DNA of 15,227 bases, taken from NCBI GenBank assembly GCA_035546175.1, contig DASZWW010000096.1, positions 1-15,227 on the forward strand, read 5' to 3'. Below the pieces are notes generated by a model. That model was given only the letters and a program-made list of their open reading frames with translations, had not been told where the DNA came from and searched no databases. Below, one piece after another: positions 1 to 8,425 of this stretch (the stretch's first letter is position 1; every line of letters starts with the position of its first letter). The stretch comes from DASZFV01 sp035546175. GTDB taxonomy: Bacteria; Myxococcota_A; Polyangia; Fen-1088. Made by a program: the position numbers and the translations under genes.

Positions 1-1172
<1,172 letters not shown>

Positions 1173-1246
1173 GAGCCCGCCCCCATGGTAGCCGAAAGCG
1201 CCCCCAAAATCTTTGAAACGGCCGGATCGGTGTTTAGATCTGACTC

Positions 1247-1753
1247 GTGAAGCACCCTTGGCCCCGCGTCCCCCGCTCGGCGCTGGGCCAGCGGCTCGAG
1301 CGCTGGTCCCGGTACGTCACGAACTGGACGGGCAGCTCGTGGGCCTTCGCGATCGCCGTGCTCGTCGTCGTCGTGTGGCTCGCGACGGGGCCGATCTTCC
1401 ACTACTCGGACACCTGGCAGCTCGTCATCAACACGGGCACGACGATCGTGACCTTCCTGATGGTGTTCCTCATCCAGCGCGCGCAGAACAAGGACGCCCT
1501 CGCCGTCCACCTCAAGCTCAACGAGATCGTCGCCGCCGTCCACGGCGCGAGCAACCGCCTCATCGACGTCGAGGACCTGTCCGAGGCCGACCTCGTGAGG
1601 CTGCACCGGTTCTACCGGCGCCTCGCCGAGATGGCGAAGCGGGACTTCGAGCTCGGCCAGTCGCACTCGGTGGAGGAGGCCGACGCGCTGCACCGGCGCA
1701 AGCGGAAGGCGCCCGCGCCGGACGGGGGGCCGGGCGACGACGCCGGCGGCTGA
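1247..1753 (+). CDS. Low-affinity iron permease family membrane protein
   Basis: This 168-aa protein starts at a GTG. There is no clear Shine-Dalgarno, and transcription may begin close to the start codon. It has two hydrophobic helices (about 31-51 and 59-78). The second carries the WQLVINTGTTIVTFLMVFLI stretch, followed by Q-x-x-N and HLKLNE (88-93), which is the signature I associate with the bacterial 'low-affinity iron permease' family related in part to fungal Fet4. The C-terminal half is charged and helical, ending in a Lys/Arg then Gly/Asp-rich tail. Bacterial members with only two helices are too small for a conventional transporter by themselves, so the iron role is an annotation tradition rather than something the sequence proves. 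It is divergent from the kinase and convergent with the GNAT gene 21 bp downstream, so it is probably monocistronic. Confidence 0.85.
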   Translation: MKHPWPRVPRSALGQRLERWSRYVTNWTGSSWAFAIAVLVVVVWLATGPIFHYSDTWQLVINTGTTIVTFLMVFLIQRAQNKDALAVHLKLNEIVAAVHGASNRLIDVEDLSEADLVRLHRFYRRLAEMAKRDFELGQSHSVEEADALHRRKRKAPAPDGGPGDDAGG

Positions 1754-1774
1754 CGGCCGGACGCGAACCGGGCG

Positions 1775-2230
1775 CTACCGTCCCTTGCGCAGCAGGAGCT
1801 CGACGCGCCTCGGCTTGATGAGGTCGGGCAGGCGGCCGACGCGCTCGAAGCCGAGCTTGCGGTAGAAGGCGAGCGCCCGCGCGTTCGACGAGTCGCACGA
1901 CGTGAAGAGCCACGGGCGGCGCGCGAACACGTGCGTCGCGACGTGCGCCATGAGCGCGCGGCCCACGCCCTGACCGGTCGCCTCGGGGCGGATCGCGAGC
2001 AACGACACGAACGCGCCGAGCAGGAAGCCGTCCTGCACGACGACGAGGCCGAGCGGCGGCGCGGCGCGGGCGGCGCCCCGCGCCAGCCAGACCTCGCGCT
2101 CCCGCGCCATGCGCGCGAGGTAGCGCCCGAGCGGCGCCGCCGAATAGCCGAGGCTCCGCCACGGCTCGAGGCCGACGATCCACTCCGACTGGGCGCGCGC
2201 CACCGCGGGCGTCGCTCGACTGATGTTCAT
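1775..2230 (-). CDS. GNAT-family N-acetyltransferase
   Basis: This 151-aa protein spans a single GNAT domain. The acetyl-CoA-binding loop RPEATGQGVGRAL is at 81-93, matching the family Q/R-x-x-G-x-G/A motif. The distal segment SSNARALAFYRKLGF (114-128) is the usual β6-β7 region, where a Tyr often acts as general acid. The N-terminal EWIVGLEPWRSLGY stretch (16-29) recalls a small uncharacterised GNAT group. The ATG at 2230 is chosen because it overlaps the deacetylase stop as ATGA and is preceded by GGAGAGGA (2235-2242 on the opposite strand), giving strong translational coupling. A longer upstream frame exists but runs across the deacetylase gene. Coupling suggests its substrate may relate to the deacetylase, such as an amino group exposed by deacetylation, but this is only inference. 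Confidence 0.85.
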   Translation of the reverse strand: MNISRATPAVARAQSEWIVGLEPWRSLGYSAAPLGRYLARMAREREVWLARGAARAAPPLGLVVVQDGFLLGAFVSLLAIRPEATGQGVGRALMAHVATHVFARRPWLFTSCDSSNARALAFYRKLGFERVGRLPDLIKPRRVELLLRKGR

Positions 2231-2928
2231 GGGGTCCTCTCCGAGGGGGGCGGCGCGAGCGCGAGGAGCTCGGCGAGCGACACGAACCGCAGGCCCTCCT
2301 CGCGCAGCGCCCGTAGGATCTCGGGCAAAGCCTGGGCGGTCTTGAGCCCGCGCCCGTTGATGTGAAAGATCACGATCGACCCGGCCCTGGCGCCGCCGAC
2401 GACGTTGCGGATCATGCCGGCCTTCGTCGTGCGCTTGCTGGGATCTCCCGAGACGACGTCCCAGGTCACCGTGGGCAGGCCGCGCGCGCGCGCCACGTCG
2501 ATGACGTGACGGTTCCAGTCGCCGAACGGCGGCCGGAAGGCGACGCTCTTCTTCCCGTAGCGCGCGAGGGCCGCCTCGGTCTGGTCGATCTCCTCGCCCA
2601 TGCGGGCCGCCGACAGCCGGGACATGTGCGGGTGGTCGTAGGAGTGATCGCCGAAGGTCACGAGGGGGTCGCGCGCGAGCTCGGCCATCTCCGCGGGGTG
2701 AAACTCGACCCAGCGCCCCGAGACGAAGATCGTCGCCGGCACCCGCTCGGCCTTGAGGATGTCGTACACGTCGCGGCCGAAGCCGTAGCCGTGCGTGCGC
2801 GTCGCGCAGGCGTCGAAGGTGATGGCCACGGCGCGCGCCGCGGTCTCGACGCGGTGGATGGGGCGGACCTGCGCCGCGGAGGGCGCGACGACGCTCACCG
2901 CCGCGACGAGCACGCCGAGCGCCAGCAC
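2227..2928 (-). CDS. Secreted polysaccharide deacetylase (NodB/CE4-like)
   Basis: This 233-aa protein begins with a signal peptide (hydrophobic 2-16, A-x-A-like cleavage near 18-19), so it acts outside the cytoplasmic membrane. NodB-domain motifs run in order: TFDACAT (37-43), HSYDHPH (95-101), RPPFGDWN (132-139), WDVVSGDP (156-163) and FHINGRG (188-194). The catalytic base D39 and the metal histidines H95 and H99 are present. The usual second Asp of TFDDG is Ala followed by Cys. That change belongs to a subfamily I know with TFDAC plus VVSGDP and HINGRG, so it is probably an authentic variant rather than damage. The substrate (peptidoglycan, exopolysaccharide or another N-acetyl sugar) cannot be told. 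The GTG start at 2928 has only a weak ribosome-binding site, 8 nt after rimI. Its stop overlaps the GNAT start. Confidence 0.9.
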   Translation of the reverse strand: MLALGVLVAAVSVVAPSAAQVRPIHRVETAARAVAITFDACATRTHGYGFGRDVYDILKAERVPATIFVSGRWVEFHPAEMAELARDPLVTFGDHSYDHPHMSRLSAARMGEEIDQTEAALARYGKKSVAFRPPFGDWNRHVIDVARARGLPTVTWDVVSGDPSKRTTKAGMIRNVVGGARAGSIVIFHINGRGLKTAQALPEILRALREEGLRFVSLAELLALAPPPSERTP

Positions 2929-2936
2929 GTCGCCCG

Positions 2937-3407
2937 TTATCCGAGGTCCAGGAGCATGACGATGGCATCCTCCTGATCCTCGGCGTAGTAGTTCGGCCGC
3001 ACGCCGACGGCGCGGAACGCGAAGCGGCGGTAGAGGCGGAGCGCGACGGCGTTCGAGCGGCGGACCTCGAGCGTGACGTACCGGCAGATCTCGCGGCGGG
3101 CGAAGTCGATCATGTGCGCGAGCATGCGCGAGGCGTGGCCCGCGCGCCGCGCCTGCGGGTGGGTCGCGATGTTGAGGACGTGGACCTCGTCGGCCACGAG
3201 CCAGTAGTTGCCGAAGCCGACGACGTCACCCGTCGCGGCGTCGCGCACGACGTCGACGTGGGCGAAGTCGCGGGCCATCTCCTCGAGGAAGACCTGGCGC
3301 GACCAGGGCGACTTGAACGACAGCCGCTCGATCTCCATGACGGCGTCGAGGTCGGACGCCTTCATCGGCTCGATCGTGAACGGCTGGGGAGCCTTGCTGA
3401 GCGCCAT
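2937..3407 (-). CDS. rimI: Ribosomal protein S18 alanine N-acetyltransferase (RimI)
   Basis: This 156-aa GNAT enzyme is expected to acetylate the N-terminal alanine of ribosomal protein S18 in the cytoplasm. RimI-like features are the opening IEPMKASDLDAVMEIE (12-27), FKSPWS (31-36), the acetyl-CoA loop HPQARRAGHASRML (83-96), TLEVRRSNAVALRLY (112-126, with the conserved Glu and SN), and the C-terminal RPNYYAEDQEDAIVM (137-151), where the paired Tyr and EDA are diagnostic. Length is usual for RimI. The ATG at 3407 lies 19 nt after the engB stop. An ATG at residue 15 is a less likely alternative because it would cut the first strand. No tsaB (often beside rimI elsewhere) is visible. Confidence is high for the GNAT fold and good for RimI. 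Confidence 0.9.
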   Translation of the reverse strand: MALSKAPQPFTIEPMKASDLDAVMEIERLSFKSPWSRQVFLEEMARDFAHVDVVRDAATGDVVGFGNYWLVADEVHVLNIATHPQARRAGHASRMLAHMIDFARREICRYVTLEVRRSNAVALRLYRRFAFRAVGVRPNYYAEDQEDAIVMLLDLG

Positions 3408-3426
3408 GCGCGAAAGCCCAGAGACG

Positions 3427-4113
3427 TTAAGCGGAGCGCGGCGGCTCCGCAAGCGACGGCCCCGTGACGGTGGCCGCCGAGAAGATGGCGCCCCAGAGCT
3501 CGGGCACGCCCTCGCCCGTCTCGGCCGACACGAGCAGCGGCGTGGCGCGGCGGCCCGCCTTGCCCGCGCCAAACATCTGACGCGTCCGCTCGCGCAGGAG
3601 CCCGCGCTCGCTCGCCGAGAGCTTGTCGACCTTCGTGAACACGATCTGCGCGGGCACGTTCTCGGACCCGAGCCACTCGTAGAGCTGGCGCTCCTCGTCC
3701 TCGACGCCCCGCCGCGCGTCGACGAGCACGACGAACAGCGCGAGGGTGGCGCGCCCGCGCGTGTAGCCCTCGATGAGCGGCTGCCACGAGTCGCGCTCGG
3801 TGCGGGAGACCTTGGCGTACCCGTAGCCCGGCAGATCGCAGAGCCGCAGCGACTCGAGGGGCGCGCCCTTGCCGAGCTTGAGCTCGAACAGCACGATGCC
3901 GCGCGTGCGGCCCGGCGTGCGCGAGGTGCGCGCCAGGCCCTTGCGGTTCGCCAGGCGGTTGAGCAGCGTCGACTTGCCCACGTTCGAGCGCCCGGCGATG
4001 GCGATCTCGACGGCGCCCGCGGGCGGCAGGCTGCCGGCGTCGCGCGCCTCGGCGAGGAACACGGCGTCGCGCACCTCGGGGGGCCGGGGGACGCGGTCGT
4101 TGTCGCGGGCCAT
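3427..4113 (-). CDS. engB: Ribosome biogenesis GTP-binding protein EngB/YsxC/YihA
   Basis: This 228-aa TRAFAC-class GTPase takes part in late 50S subunit assembly. All G motifs are visible: G1 GRSNVGKST (41-49), G2 region RTSRTPGRTR (62-71), G3 DLPGYGYA (93-100), G4 TKVD (160-163) and G5 VSAETGEG (195-202). The RSNVGKS P-loop and DLPGYGYAKVS are diagnostic of EngB. Domain length is normal, with a short Pro/Ala tail. The start is ATG at 4113. It is the first gene of the engB-rimI-deacetylase-GNAT run and is divergent from coaE with only 24 bp between start codons. A TACCCT element 8 nt before the ATG could be a -10 box giving an almost leaderless transcript. Confidence 0.96.
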   Translation of the reverse strand: MARDNDRVPRPPEVRDAVFLAEARDAGSLPPAGAVEIAIAGRSNVGKSTLLNRLANRKGLARTSRTPGRTRGIVLFELKLGKGAPLESLRLCDLPGYGYAKVSRTERDSWQPLIEGYTRGRATLALFVVLVDARRGVEDEERQLYEWLGSENVPAQIVFTKVDKLSASERGLLRERTRQMFGAGKAGRRATPLLVSAETGEGVPELWGAIFSAATVTGPSLAEPPRSA

Positions 4114-4137
4114 GTCGCTCTAGGGTAGCATCGGGAC
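4114..4137. promoter_or_regulatory. 24-bp divergent engB/coaE start region with overlapping -10-like elements
   Basis: The whole space between two divergent start codons is 24 bp. On the plus strand TAGCAT (4126-4131) lies 6 nt before the coaE GTG. On the minus strand TACCCT (4127-4122) lies 8 nt before the engB ATG. Both fit TANNNT, the -10 pattern of leaderless genes in GC-rich bacteria, and they share two bases. Neither start has a Shine-Dalgarno. That these are the real promoters is inference; -35 elements would have to lie inside the opposite genes. Confidence 0.4.
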
Positions 4138-4737
4138 GTGGGGCGAGGCCTCAAGGTGCTCGGGTTGACCGGCGGGATCGGGTCCGGCAAGTCGACGGTC
4201 GCCAAGCTCATCGCCGAGCTGGGCGTGCCCGTCCTCGACGCCGACCTGCTCGCGCGAGAGGTCGTCGAGCCCGGCCGACCCGCGCTGGCCGAGGTGGCCG
4301 CCACCTGGCCCGAGGCCATCGGCCCCGACGGCAAGGTCGCCCGCAAGAAGCTCGCCGACATCGTCTTCGCCGATCCGGCGCAGCGCCTGCGCCTCGAGGC
4401 CATCATGCACCCGCGCATCCAGGCCCTCGCGGACGAGCGGCTGGCGGAGCTCGCGCGCAAGGGGCAGCCCCTGGCCTTCTACGAGGCGTCGCTGCTGGTC
4501 GAGAGCGGGCGCTACAAGGACTTCGACGGCCTCGTCGTCGTGACGGCCTCCCCCGAGACGCAGCTCGAGCGCGTGCTCGCCCGGGGCGGCCTCAGCCAGG
4601 CCGAGGCCGAGGCGCGCATCGAGGCCCAGCTGCCGCTGCTCGCCAAGGTTCGCGTGGCCACCCACCTCGTCGACAACGACGGCGACCTCGAGGCGACCAA
4701 GCAGCAGGTCGAGCGCCTCCTGGCCACGCTGCGGTAG
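4138..4737 (+). CDS. coaE: Dephospho-CoA kinase
   Basis: This 199-aa enzyme phosphorylates the ribose 3'-OH of dephospho-CoA, the last step of CoA synthesis, in the cytoplasm. The P-loop GGIGSGKST (12-20) begins a P-loop kinase fold. VLDADLLAREVV (33-44) carries the family DAD motif. MHPRI (about 89-93) and the segment YEASLLVESG in the middle are typical CoaE features, as is the late VDNDGDLE that precedes the last helix. Length is normal. The GTG start at 4138 fits the beginning of the first β-strand (LKVLGLTGG). It is a lone plus-strand gene between engB and cydB. Its TAG stop and the cydB stop are separated by one base. Confidence 0.96.
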   Translation: MGRGLKVLGLTGGIGSGKSTVAKLIAELGVPVLDADLLAREVVEPGRPALAEVAATWPEAIGPDGKVARKKLADIVFADPAQRLRLEAIMHPRIQALADERLAELARKGQPLAFYEASLLVESGRYKDFDGLVVVTASPETQLERVLARGGLSQAEAEARIEAQLPLLAKVRVATHLVDNDGDLEATKQQVERLLATLR

Positions 4738-4738
4738 C

Positions 4739-5749
4739 TCACGCCCGGCGCGCGGCCTTGAAGACGCGGAAGAGGACGGCCAGGCTCGGCACGAGCACGG
4801 GGGCGCCCACGGCGAGGGCGACGAGCAGCAGGACGCGCGTCTGGGGATTGGCGGCGGCCGAGGCGAGCGTCACGTCCGGGACGACGAGGAACGGGTACTG
4901 GCTCGCCGCCCAGCCGCCGAGGACGAGGAGGGTCTGGGCGACGGCGGCGGCGCGGGCCCGCCGGTAGCGTCGGCGGACGAGCGAGGCCAGCGCGAGCAGG
5001 GCGGCGAGGCCCGTCGCGGCGTGGAAGGGCCAGCGCCACGCGCGCGCGGCGAGCCCCTCGCGGACGCGCGGCGCGCCCTGGCCGGCGAGCGCCAGGGCCG
5101 CGAACGCCGCGACGCCGACGAGCACGCCCGCGCCCAGCGCGCGGCGGCGGAAGTCCTCGGCGAGCTCGGGGTCGGCGCGCTCCAGCTCGACGGTGAGATA
5201 GGTGGCCGCGAGGAAGGCGCAGAGCGCGAGCGCGAAGACGCCGAGCGCGAGGGAGAACGGCGTGAGCCACGGCGCGAAGAAGCCGCCCGAGACGAGCCCG
5301 TCGCGCGCCACCCGGATGCGCCCCGAGGCGAGCGCCCCCACCACCATGCCGAGCAGCAGGGGCGAGATCGTGCTCGCCACGGAGAACAGGCGGCCCCAGC
5401 GCAGCTGGGCGCGGTCGCCCGTGGCGTCGAAGCCGCGGAAGGCGAAGGCGGCGCCGCGCAGGACGACGCCCAGCAGGAACAGCGTCAGCGGCACGTGCAG
5501 CGCGACCGACAGGGCGGCGAACGCCGGGGGGAAGCCGGAGAACAGGAGGACGACGACGAGGATGAGCCAGACGTGGTTGGCCTCCCAGACGGGGCCGATG
5601 GCGTGGGCGACGGCGGCCCGCTGGCGCTCGGCGCGCGGGCCCCTGGCCAGCAGGTCCCACACGCCGCCGCCGAAGTCCGCGCCCGCGAGCACGAAGTAGA
5701 GGCACAGCGCCGCGAAGATCGCGGCGGCGAGCGCGAGCTCAGTGGCCAC
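4739..5749 (-). CDS. cydB: Cytochrome bd ubiquinol oxidase subunit II
   Basis: This 336-aa polytopic membrane protein pairs with CydA to form cytochrome bd, which oxidises quinol and reduces oxygen to water without pumping protons. The N-terminal part shows the CydB pattern: AGADFGGGVWDLLARG (22-37), HAIGPVWEANHVWLILVVV (49-67), then successive hydrophobic helices and a short basic C-terminus. It is shorter than the 379-residue E. coli subunit. The GTG start at 5749 is supported by GGGAGG (5760-5755 on the coding strand) with a 5-nt spacer, lying inside the cydA 3' end. The two genes overlap by 11 nt, so they are co-translated. No cydX-like small ORF follows, because coaE converges immediately downstream. 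Confidence 0.95.
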   Translation of the reverse strand: MATELALAAAIFAALCLYFVLAGADFGGGVWDLLARGPRAERQRAAVAHAIGPVWEANHVWLILVVVLLFSGFPPAFAALSVALHVPLTLFLLGVVLRGAAFAFRGFDATGDRAQLRWGRLFSVASTISPLLLGMVVGALASGRIRVARDGLVSGGFFAPWLTPFSLALGVFALALCAFLAATYLTVELERADPELAEDFRRRALGAGVLVGVAAFAALALAGQGAPRVREGLAARAWRWPFHAATGLAALLALASLVRRRYRRARAAAVAQTLLVLGGWAASQYPFLVVPDVTLASAAANPQTRVLLLVALAVGAPVLVPSLAVLFRVFKAARRA

Positions 5750-7082
5750 GGGCGCCTCCCGCGGCGCGGTGGGCGGCGACGATCTGCTTGCCGAGGAGGT
5801 ACGCCACGGCCGCGCCGAGGAACAGGTAGACGACGGTGAACAGCCAGAACGGCGCCGCCTTGTACGGGAACGACGTCACCGCCTCGGCCGTGCGCAGGTA
5901 GCCGCGCACGACCCACGGCTGCCGCCCCCACTCGGTGACGAGCCACCCCGCCTCGAGCGCGACGAAGCCGAGCGGGCTCGCGGCCACGAGCGCCACGAGG
6001 AGCCCGCGCGGCCACGGAGCCTCCTCGCCGCGCGCCCGGCGCCGCCGGCGGCGGAGCGCGCACGCGCCCGCGAGCGCCGCGACGCCCGCCATCGCCGTCC
6101 CCGAGCCCACCATGACCTGGAAGGCCTCGCGCGTCGCCACGACGGGCGGCCGATCCGCGGGCGGCGTCTGGTCGAGCCCGATGACCATCGCCTGGGGGTC
6201 CCCGTGCGCGAGGAACGAGAGGCCGCCCGGGATGCTCAGGGCGCCCCGGATCTCGCCGGTGGCCGGATCGGGCCAGCCGCCGAGGCGCAGCGGGGCGGCG
6301 CGCGTCGTGCGCGCGAGCCCCTCGGCCGCGGCGAGCTTCACGGGCTGCGCGAGCGCGACGTGCTTAGCCGAGCGATCGCCCGAGAGCGGCTGCACGAGCG
6401 CCGCGACGCACGCGAGGGGCAGCGCGATGCCGAGCGCCTTCCGGTGCAGCGCGCGCCGCGGGTCGCGCAGCAGGAAGAAGGCGTGGATGCCCACCATCGC
6501 CCACGCCGTCGCCTGATACGAGGCGAGCAGCACGTGGACCGTCTGGTAGGGCCACGACGGGCTCCACATGGCGCGCAGCGGCTCGAGCTCCAGCGCGGCC
6601 GAGCGGCTCGTCTCGACGATGCCCGCCGGGTTGTTCATGAACGCGTTGACGAGGGTCACGAAGAAGGCGGAGAGCGCGCCGCTCACGGCGACGGCGAGGG
6701 CCGAGAACAGGTGCAGCCGCTCGGAGACGCGCCCGCGCCCGTAGAGATAGATGCCGAGGAAGATCGCCTCCGTGAAGAACGCGAACCCCTCGAGCGCGAA
6801 GGGCAGCCCGATGGCCTCGCCGAACGTCCCCATGAAGCGCGGCCAGAGCAGCCCCAGCTCGAACGACAGCACCGTGCCCGACACGGCGCCCACCGCGAAC
6901 AGGATGCCCGTGCCCTTGCCGAGCCGCTTCGCGAGCTCGAGGTAGTCCTCGTCGCGCGTCCTGCGCCACCTCAGCTCCGCCATCACCAGCAGCAGGGGCA
7001 GCGCCACGCCCACGGCCGCGAACACGATGTGGAAGGCGAGCGACAGCCCCATCTGCGCGCGCGCATACCCGAGCCCGTCCAT
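5739..7082 (-). CDS. cydA: Cytochrome bd ubiquinol oxidase subunit I
   Basis: This 447-aa integral membrane subunit carries the b- and d-type haems and the quinol site. Expected ligands can be placed: H18 (in LAFHIVF; equivalent of E. coli H19), H183 (in TVHVLLASYQ; equivalent of H186) and M324 (in FQVMVGSG; equivalent of M393). E98 and E105, in ALEG and TEA, are candidates for the conserved proton-path glutamates. Quinol-loop residues K249 and E254 in QPVKLAAAEG are kept. At 447 aa against 522 in E. coli, it looks like the short Q-loop (CIO-like) class. The ATG at 7082 is chosen because the first helix and haem ligand follow at the normal distance; a longer upstream frame has no CydA character. 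cydCD assembly genes are not in the window. Confidence 0.96.
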   Translation of the reverse strand: MDGLGYARAQMGLSLAFHIVFAAVGVALPLLLVMAELRWRRTRDEDYLELAKRLGKGTGILFAVGAVSGTVLSFELGLLWPRFMGTFGEAIGLPFALEGFAFFTEAIFLGIYLYGRGRVSERLHLFSALAVAVSGALSAFFVTLVNAFMNNPAGIVETSRSAALELEPLRAMWSPSWPYQTVHVLLASYQATAWAMVGIHAFFLLRDPRRALHRKALGIALPLACVAALVQPLSGDRSAKHVALAQPVKLAAAEGLARTTRAAPLRLGGWPDPATGEIRGALSIPGGLSFLAHGDPQAMVIGLDQTPPADRPPVVATREAFQVMVGSGTAMAGVAALAGACALRRRRRRARGEEAPWPRGLLVALVAASPLGFVALEAGWLVTEWGRQPWVVRGYLRTAEAVTSFPYKAAPFWLFTVVYLFLGAAVAYLLGKQIVAAHRAAGGARGH

Positions 7083-7129
7083 CGCCGCGCACTCTGCCAC
7101 GGCGGAGCGGGCGCAGCGAGCCGCGCCGG

Positions 7130-8347
7130 CTAGAACTTCGGGTCGGGGAAGCCGCGGAGCGGCTTCGAGAACAGGTACCCCTGGCAGAGATCGCCGCCCA
7201 GCTTGACGATCGTGTCGCGCTCGGCGGGCGTCTCGATGCCCTCGGCGATGAGGTGGATGCCGAGCTCGGTGCACAGGGCGATGATCGATCGCACGAGCTT
7301 CTGCTTGACGGCCGAGCTGTCGATGCCGCGCACGAGCGACATGTCGACCTTCACGACCTCGGGCTCGAGCTGCGCGAAGCTCGTGAGGCCCGCGTAGCCG
7401 GCGCCCAGGTCGTCGATGGCGATGCGGTAGCCGAGGCCGCGCAGGCGCGTCACGCGCTGCTGCAGCTCGTGGATGCGGTCGAGCGCCGCGCGCTCGGTGA
7501 TCTCGAGGACGACCTGCTTGGCGTAGGGCGTGAGCGCGCCGTCGTCGGCGTAGAGCTCGGCGTCCTCGAGGTCCGACGGGTGCAGGTTCACGAACACCGG
7601 CGCTTTCGTGTCCTTCATGACCCTGGCGACCTGCTGCCGGATGATGCGGCCGAGCTCGGGCGCGCGGCCGAGGCGCTCGGCGGCGTCGAAGAAGTCGAGC
7701 GGGCTGCGCAGCGTGGGCTCGTCGGTGCGCAGGAGCGTCTCGTACGCGAAGATCTGCCGGCCGCTCCAGGTGACGATGGGCTGCGCCGCGACCCACAGCT
7801 TCTCGAGGGCCGACGCGAAGCGCGCCTCGAGGCCCGCGCGGTCGCCGATGGGCTTGCCGTCGAGCTCGCGGACGAGCACGGCCTCGCGCCGCACCCTGGC
7901 GAGCCGGTGCACGCGCGCCGCGCGCTCGACGACGTCGAGCAGCGCGGCCGGCGCGACGGGCTTGAGCAGGTAGCGGAACGCGCCGTACTCGATGGCTTGC
8001 ACGGCGCTCTCGATGGCCGGGCTGCCCGTCATGAACACCATGGGCACGTCGAGGTCCGACTGGCGGATGGCCCGCAGGAGCGCGAGGCCGTCCATGTCGG
8101 GCATGGCGATGTCGCTCACGACGACGTCGAAGCCGCTCGTCTTGGCGAGCGACGCGGCCTCGCGGCCGTCGTGCGCGATCGTCACGCGGTAGCCGGCGGC
8201 CGTGAGCGCGCGCGCGTAGCTCCGCGCCGTCACGGGCTCGTCGTCGACGACGAGGACCTTGGCCTTGAGCTCCTCCTGGGCCGCTTCGTGGCCGCCAGCG
8301 GCGCTCGTCACGCCGACCTCAGCACCGTCAGGCATCCCCCGGCTCAT
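7130..8347 (-). CDS. Response regulator with EAL c-di-GMP phosphodiesterase domain
   Basis: This 405-aa cytoplasmic protein joins a CheY-like receiver (about 29-145) to an EAL domain (about 170-400). The receiver is complete: acidic pair D35/D36, phospho-acceptor D79 (in VSDIAMP), T107 and K129 (LLKP). EAL active-site positions are AYETLLR with E203 (ETL variant of EAL), N254 (FVNLHP), E282/E285 (EITE), D312/D313, K333, E369 (AEGIE) and Q389 (QGYLFSKP). Loop 6 reads DDLGAG instead of DDFGTG. I have seen this in lone receiver-EAL proteins, and metal and catalytic residues are kept, so hydrolysis of c-di-GMP to pGpG is likely. No histidine kinase is adjacent. ATG 8347 is used; an ATG at 8335 is possible. 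It lies 47 bp before cydA on the same strand. Confidence 0.92.
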   Translation of the reverse strand: MSRGMPDGAEVGVTSAAGGHEAAQEELKAKVLVVDDEPVTARSYARALTAAGYRVTIAHDGREAASLAKTSGFDVVVSDIAMPDMDGLALLRAIRQSDLDVPMVFMTGSPAIESAVQAIEYGAFRYLLKPVAPAALLDVVERAARVHRLARVRREAVLVRELDGKPIGDRAGLEARFASALEKLWVAAQPIVTWSGRQIFAYETLLRTDEPTLRSPLDFFDAAERLGRAPELGRIIRQQVARVMKDTKAPVFVNLHPSDLEDAELYADDGALTPYAKQVVLEITERAALDRIHELQQRVTRLRGLGYRIAIDDLGAGYAGLTSFAQLEPEVVKVDMSLVRGIDSSAVKQKLVRSIIALCTELGIHLIAEGIETPAERDTIVKLGGDLCQGYLFSKPLRGFPDPKF

Positions 8348-8425
8348 CGGCGGCGCGACGCGTTCTCTTGAGCGCGGAGAACCCGCGCCCGCGTGACGTT
8401 TTTGTCGTCGAAAATCCTTTGACTT

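Noticed and set aside
1213..1240. TTGAAA (1213-1218) with TTAGAT (1234-1239) as a promoter for the permease-like gene
   Set aside because: The -35 match is fair, but the spacer is 15 nt and the -10 match is poor, so it is not reported as a feature.
2937..4460. 507-aa minus-strand frame running through coaE, engB and rimI
   Set aside because: Only the last 156 residues (RimI) have protein-like composition; the rest is a Ser/Arg-rich shadow of engB and coaE.
5742..7133. 463-aa plus-strand ORF opposite cydA
   Set aside because: Low-complexity Arg/Glu/Ala composition with no domain; cydA on the other strand is unambiguous.
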